In this document: positions 62,001 to 64,000 of the stretch, in pieces
How the letters are laid out: the number at the start of each line of letters is the position of its first letter
Numbering within the stretch: position 1 is the first letter of the stretch
Source of the DNA: Caulobacter sp. NIBR1757
Lineage (GTDB): Bacteria > Pseudomonadota > Alphaproteobacteria > Caulobacterales > Caulobacteraceae
Reading direction: 5' to 3'
Length of the DNA stretch: 64,000 bases
Assembly: GCF_027912495.1 (NCBI RefSeq)
Contig: NZ_CP115463.1
Coordinates: 4,166,501-4,230,500 of the forward strand
Translations under genes and position numbers: made by a program
Notes under the pieces: model-generated
Told to the model about the DNA's origin: nothing
Databases searched by the model: none
The model's input: only the letters and a program-made list of their open reading frames with translations

Positions 62001-62615
62001 ATGTCCATGATCCGCTTCTCGCTCGTCGCCGCCTCGGCGGTGCTTCTGCTGGCCGCCTGCGGCAAGGCCGAAGAGTCCGAGACGCCCTCCCCGGCTGAAC
62101 CGGCCGCCAAGGCCGAGGCCCCCGCCGCCCCGACTGGCCCTCTGGGTCCCGACCAGACCGTCACCACCGACGGCGCCACCGTTTCGGTCGGCGCGGCGGC
62201 CTCGAAGGTCGCCACCCCCGCCTATGCGCCGCTGTATCCCGGCGCCGTGGTGGTCAACAGCGTGGTCGGCGAGAGCGGCGTCGGCAAGGGCGGCACCGTG
62301 ACCTACCGAGCCAACGCCAGCACCGCGGCGATCATCGATTTCTACGAGGGCAAGGTGGAGGCCGCGGGCAAGCCGGTGACCATGAACGCCGAGATGGGCG
62401 CCAATGTGCGCATGCTGACCGCCGGCGACAGCGGCGACGGCAAGGGCGCCATGCAGGTCATCGCCAGCCCGGCCGGCAGTGGCTCGGAAGTGCAGCTGAC
62501 CTGGTCGGACGAGGAGACGGCGGCGCGGCCCTCCAGTACCGGCCCGGCGGTCGGCTCGGCGGGACCGCCCGCCGCCAACCGCGACAACATCCCCAAGAAG
62601 CGCACCGGCGGCTGA
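62001..62615 (+). CDS. Hypothetical lipoprotein
   Basis: 204 residues. MSMIRFSLVAASAVLLLAAC is a type-II signal peptide with lipobox LLAAC (Cys20). A Pro/Ala/Glu-rich linker (to about residue 47) leads to a globular part (YAPLYPGAVVVNSVVGESGV, ASTAAIIDFYEGKVEAAGKP) and a disordered C-terminus. The folded part resembles small bacterial proteins that follow Pro-rich linkers, but no family is recognised. It probably sits on the inner face of the outer membrane. Confidence 0.7.
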   Translation: MSMIRFSLVAASAVLLLAACGKAEESETPSPAEPAAKAEAPAAPTGPLGPDQTVTTDGATVSVGAAASKVATPAYAPLYPGAVVVNSVVGESGVGKGGTVTYRANASTAAIIDFYEGKVEAAGKPVTMNAEMGANVRMLTAGDSGDGKGAMQVIASPAGSGSEVQLTWSDEETAARPSSTGPAVGSAGPPAANRDNIPKKRTGG

Positions 62616-62618
62616 GGC

Positions 62619-63587
62619 CTAGAAGGCCCCGGCCGTGTGCAGCAGCCAGGCTGTGTAGGCCAGGTAGCCGGCGACCAACGCCGCCCCCTCGTGCCGGTGG
62701 ATCTTCATGCCTCGCAGCGCGAACAGGATGGCCGCGCCGGTCGCCGCCGCCAGCACCCAGATATCGACACCGAGAATCTCCGGCGGCACGGCGATGGGTT
62801 TGACGATGGCGGTGACGCCCAGGATGCCCAGCAGATTATAGAGGTTTGAGCCGATGACGTTGCCCAGGGCCACATCCCCCTGGCGGCGCAGGGCGGCGGT
62901 GATGCTGGTCACCAGTTCGGGCGCCGAGGTGCCGACCGCCACGATGGTCAGGCCGACAATGGTATCCGAGACGCCCATCGACCGGGCCAGGGACACCGAG
63001 CCATCGACCAGGATCCCGGCCCCGATGATGGTCACCGCGATGCCGCCGGCCGCCAGGATCAGCGACACCCACAGACTGCCCAGCCAGCCCGGCGCCACCA
63101 GATCGGCCTCATCCTCGATGCGCTCGCCCTCGGGACCGGGCGCCTTTCGCTCCAGCAGCCAGACCAGAACGATGTAGCCGACGAGCAGGCCGACCCCGAT
63201 CATCCCGACGGTCCGGCCCAGTTCGCCTTGAAGCAGGGCCCAGATGGAGCCCGCCGTCGCCAGGGCCAGGACGGGCCCGTCCCGCAGAAAGGCGCGGCGG
63301 TCGACGAGGATCGGCGAGATCAGGGCGGTCAGGCCAAGGATCAGCAAGGCATTGGAGATGTTGGAGCCGACGACGTTGCCGACCGCGATGCCGGGCGAGC
63401 CGGCGAAGGCCGCCTGAAGGCTGATGACCAGCTCCGGCGTCGAGGTGCCGAAACCGACCAGGGTCAGGCCGATCACCAGGGGGCTGACGCCCAGCGTCCG
63501 GGCGGCGCTGGTCGCTCCCCGCACAAGGATGTCGCCGCCGATGATCAGCAGCACCAGCCCGACCAGGATCGCGATCCAGATGTCCAT
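62619..63587 (-). CDS. Sodium/calcium exchanger-type antiporter (CaCA, YrbG-like)
   Basis: 322 residues with about ten membrane segments in two homologous halves. The two alpha-repeat motifs are GFGTSTPELVISLQAAFAG with GNVVGSNISNALLILGL, and VGTSAPELVTSITAALR with GNVIGSNLYNLLGILG, which carry the ion-binding Glu and Asn residues. It exports calcium or another cation against sodium or protons. Its stop lies 3 bp from the convergent lipoprotein stop. It is divergent from the Zur-like gene. Confidence 0.92.
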   Translation of the reverse strand: MDIWIAILVGLVLLIIGGDILVRGATSAARTLGVSPLVIGLTLVGFGTSTPELVISLQAAFAGSPGIAVGNVVGSNISNALLILGLTALISPILVDRRAFLRDGPVLALATAGSIWALLQGELGRTVGMIGVGLLVGYIVLVWLLERKAPGPEGERIEDEADLVAPGWLGSLWVSLILAAGGIAVTIIGAGILVDGSVSLARSMGVSDTIVGLTIVAVGTSAPELVTSITAALRRQGDVALGNVIGSNLYNLLGILGVTAIVKPIAVPPEILGVDIWVLAAATGAAILFALRGMKIHRHEGAALVAGYLAYTAWLLHTAGAF

Positions 63588-63685
63588 GACGGCCTCCCCT
63601 TGGCGCAGTTTGCCCGCCCCATGGCCCGGCCGCCAGCAAAACCGGTCAGCTTGCCCTTTGCCGCCGGCATGGCTACCTGAAGGGC

Positions 63686-64000
63686 ATGTCCTGCGGCCAC
63701 GACCATCACAGCCACGGCCTGAGCGGCGGCGCCCTGAGCGCCGAGCTGGTCGCCGCCGATGCGCGCTGCGCCGAGGCCGGACAGAAGCTGACCCCGCCGC
63801 GCCGCCGAGTGCTCGAACAGCTGTTGCAGGCCGGCCAGCCGGTGAAGGCCTATGACCTGATCGCCGCCTTCGCCGACGGGGCGCCGGCCAAGCCGCCGAC
63901 CGTCTACCGGGCCCTGGAATTCCTGTCGAAACAGGGGTTCGCCCACCGGATCGAGAGCCTCAACGCCTATGTCGCCTGCCGCCACTCGGCCGCTGAGGGC
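63686..64000 (+). CDS. zur: Fur family regulator, Zur-like, N-terminal part
   Basis: The first 105 residues are visible; the gene runs off the window. A Cys/His-rich N-terminus (MSCGHDHHSHG) is followed by the Fur winged helix: GQKLTPPRRRVLEQLLQAGQ, PVKAYDLIAAFAD and PPTVYRALEFLSKQGFAHRI, then NAYVACRH, the start of the metal-site region. The LTPPRRRVL and KPPTVYRALEFL wording is that of zinc-uptake regulators rather than Fur or PerR. The metal-binding C-terminus is missing. Confidence 0.85.
   Translation, partial: MSCGHDHHSHGLSGGALSAELVAADARCAEAGQKLTPPRRRVLEQLLQAGQPVKAYDLIAAFADGAPAKPPTVYRALEFLSKQGFAHRIESLNAYVACRHSAAEG

Overview
The window is GC-rich chromosomal DNA of an alphaproteobacterium, most likely a Caulobacteraceae member (Caulobacter/Phenylobacterium type). 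The reasons are an ethylmalonyl-CoA pathway locus, a CgtA/ObgE GTPase, TonB-dependent receptors paired with transporters, RcnB-like and DUF2254 proteins, and many GC-rich mosaic intergenic repeats. The assignment rests on gene content and composition only. I see no rRNA, tRNA, CRISPR array, phage or conjugative module.

Region by region: 1-10 kb holds a truncated ABC ATPase, a DUF938 methyltransferase-like protein, an RcnB-like secreted protein, a GNAT acetyltransferase, an aminotransferase, a short-chain dehydrogenase, an alpha-L-fucosidase, two extensin-like paralogues, a nucleotidyltransferase coupled to an MFS transporter, and a membrane protein. At 10.2-15.3 kb is an ethylmalonyl-CoA pathway cluster (ecm, an enoyl-CoA hydratase, ccr), interrupted by a REP-associated tyrosine transposase (RAYT) between two REP-like hairpins. 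At 15.3-24.8 kb are an aromatic-acid-type MFS transporter, signal peptidase I, an EF-hand membrane protein, obgE, proB, and a KefF/KefC-type potassium efflux pair followed by a small zinc-ribbon protein. At 24.9-28.3 kb are the two subunits of a 3-oxoacid CoA-transferase, a second dehydrogenase and an XdhC-like protein, with two further REP pairs. At 28.4-31.1 kb is a compact operon (degenerate class-III aminotransferase, degenerate aldo/keto reductase, SpsF-like cytidylyltransferase), probably for surface or flagellar sugar biosynthesis. At 31.4-41.7 kb are a BtuB-like receptor under a cobalamin riboswitch, a LytTR regulator, a DUF2141 protein, a carotenoid oxygenase, a TetR regulator, and a TonB receptor plus spinster-type MFS transporter.

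At 42-53.3 kb is the lower TCA module: sucCD, odhAB and lpd. Between odhB and lpd lie a Crp-family regulator and four small membrane proteins. At 53.4-58 kb are an esterase, a PstS-like phosphate-binding protein with an upstream Pho-box-like site, and a phnCDE-type transporter. At 58-64 kb are a DUF2254 protein, a PLP decarboxylase and a deoxyhypusine-synthase-like enzyme (polyamine pair), a lipoprotein, a sodium/calcium exchanger-type antiporter and the start of a Zur-like regulator.

The most distinctive feature is non-coding. At least five families of hairpin-based intergenic elements are present, most as two inverted hairpin arms around a short spacer. One family (GGGGACAGGTAG, variable hairpin, CAACC[C/T]GTCCCC) has the GTAG-plus-hairpin form of REP sequences. 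It has eight arms here, two of them flanking the RAYT gene, so this looks like a self-contained REP/RAYT system. A separate near-perfect palindrome centred on TCTAGA occurs twice, each time about 85-120 bp upstream of a gene.
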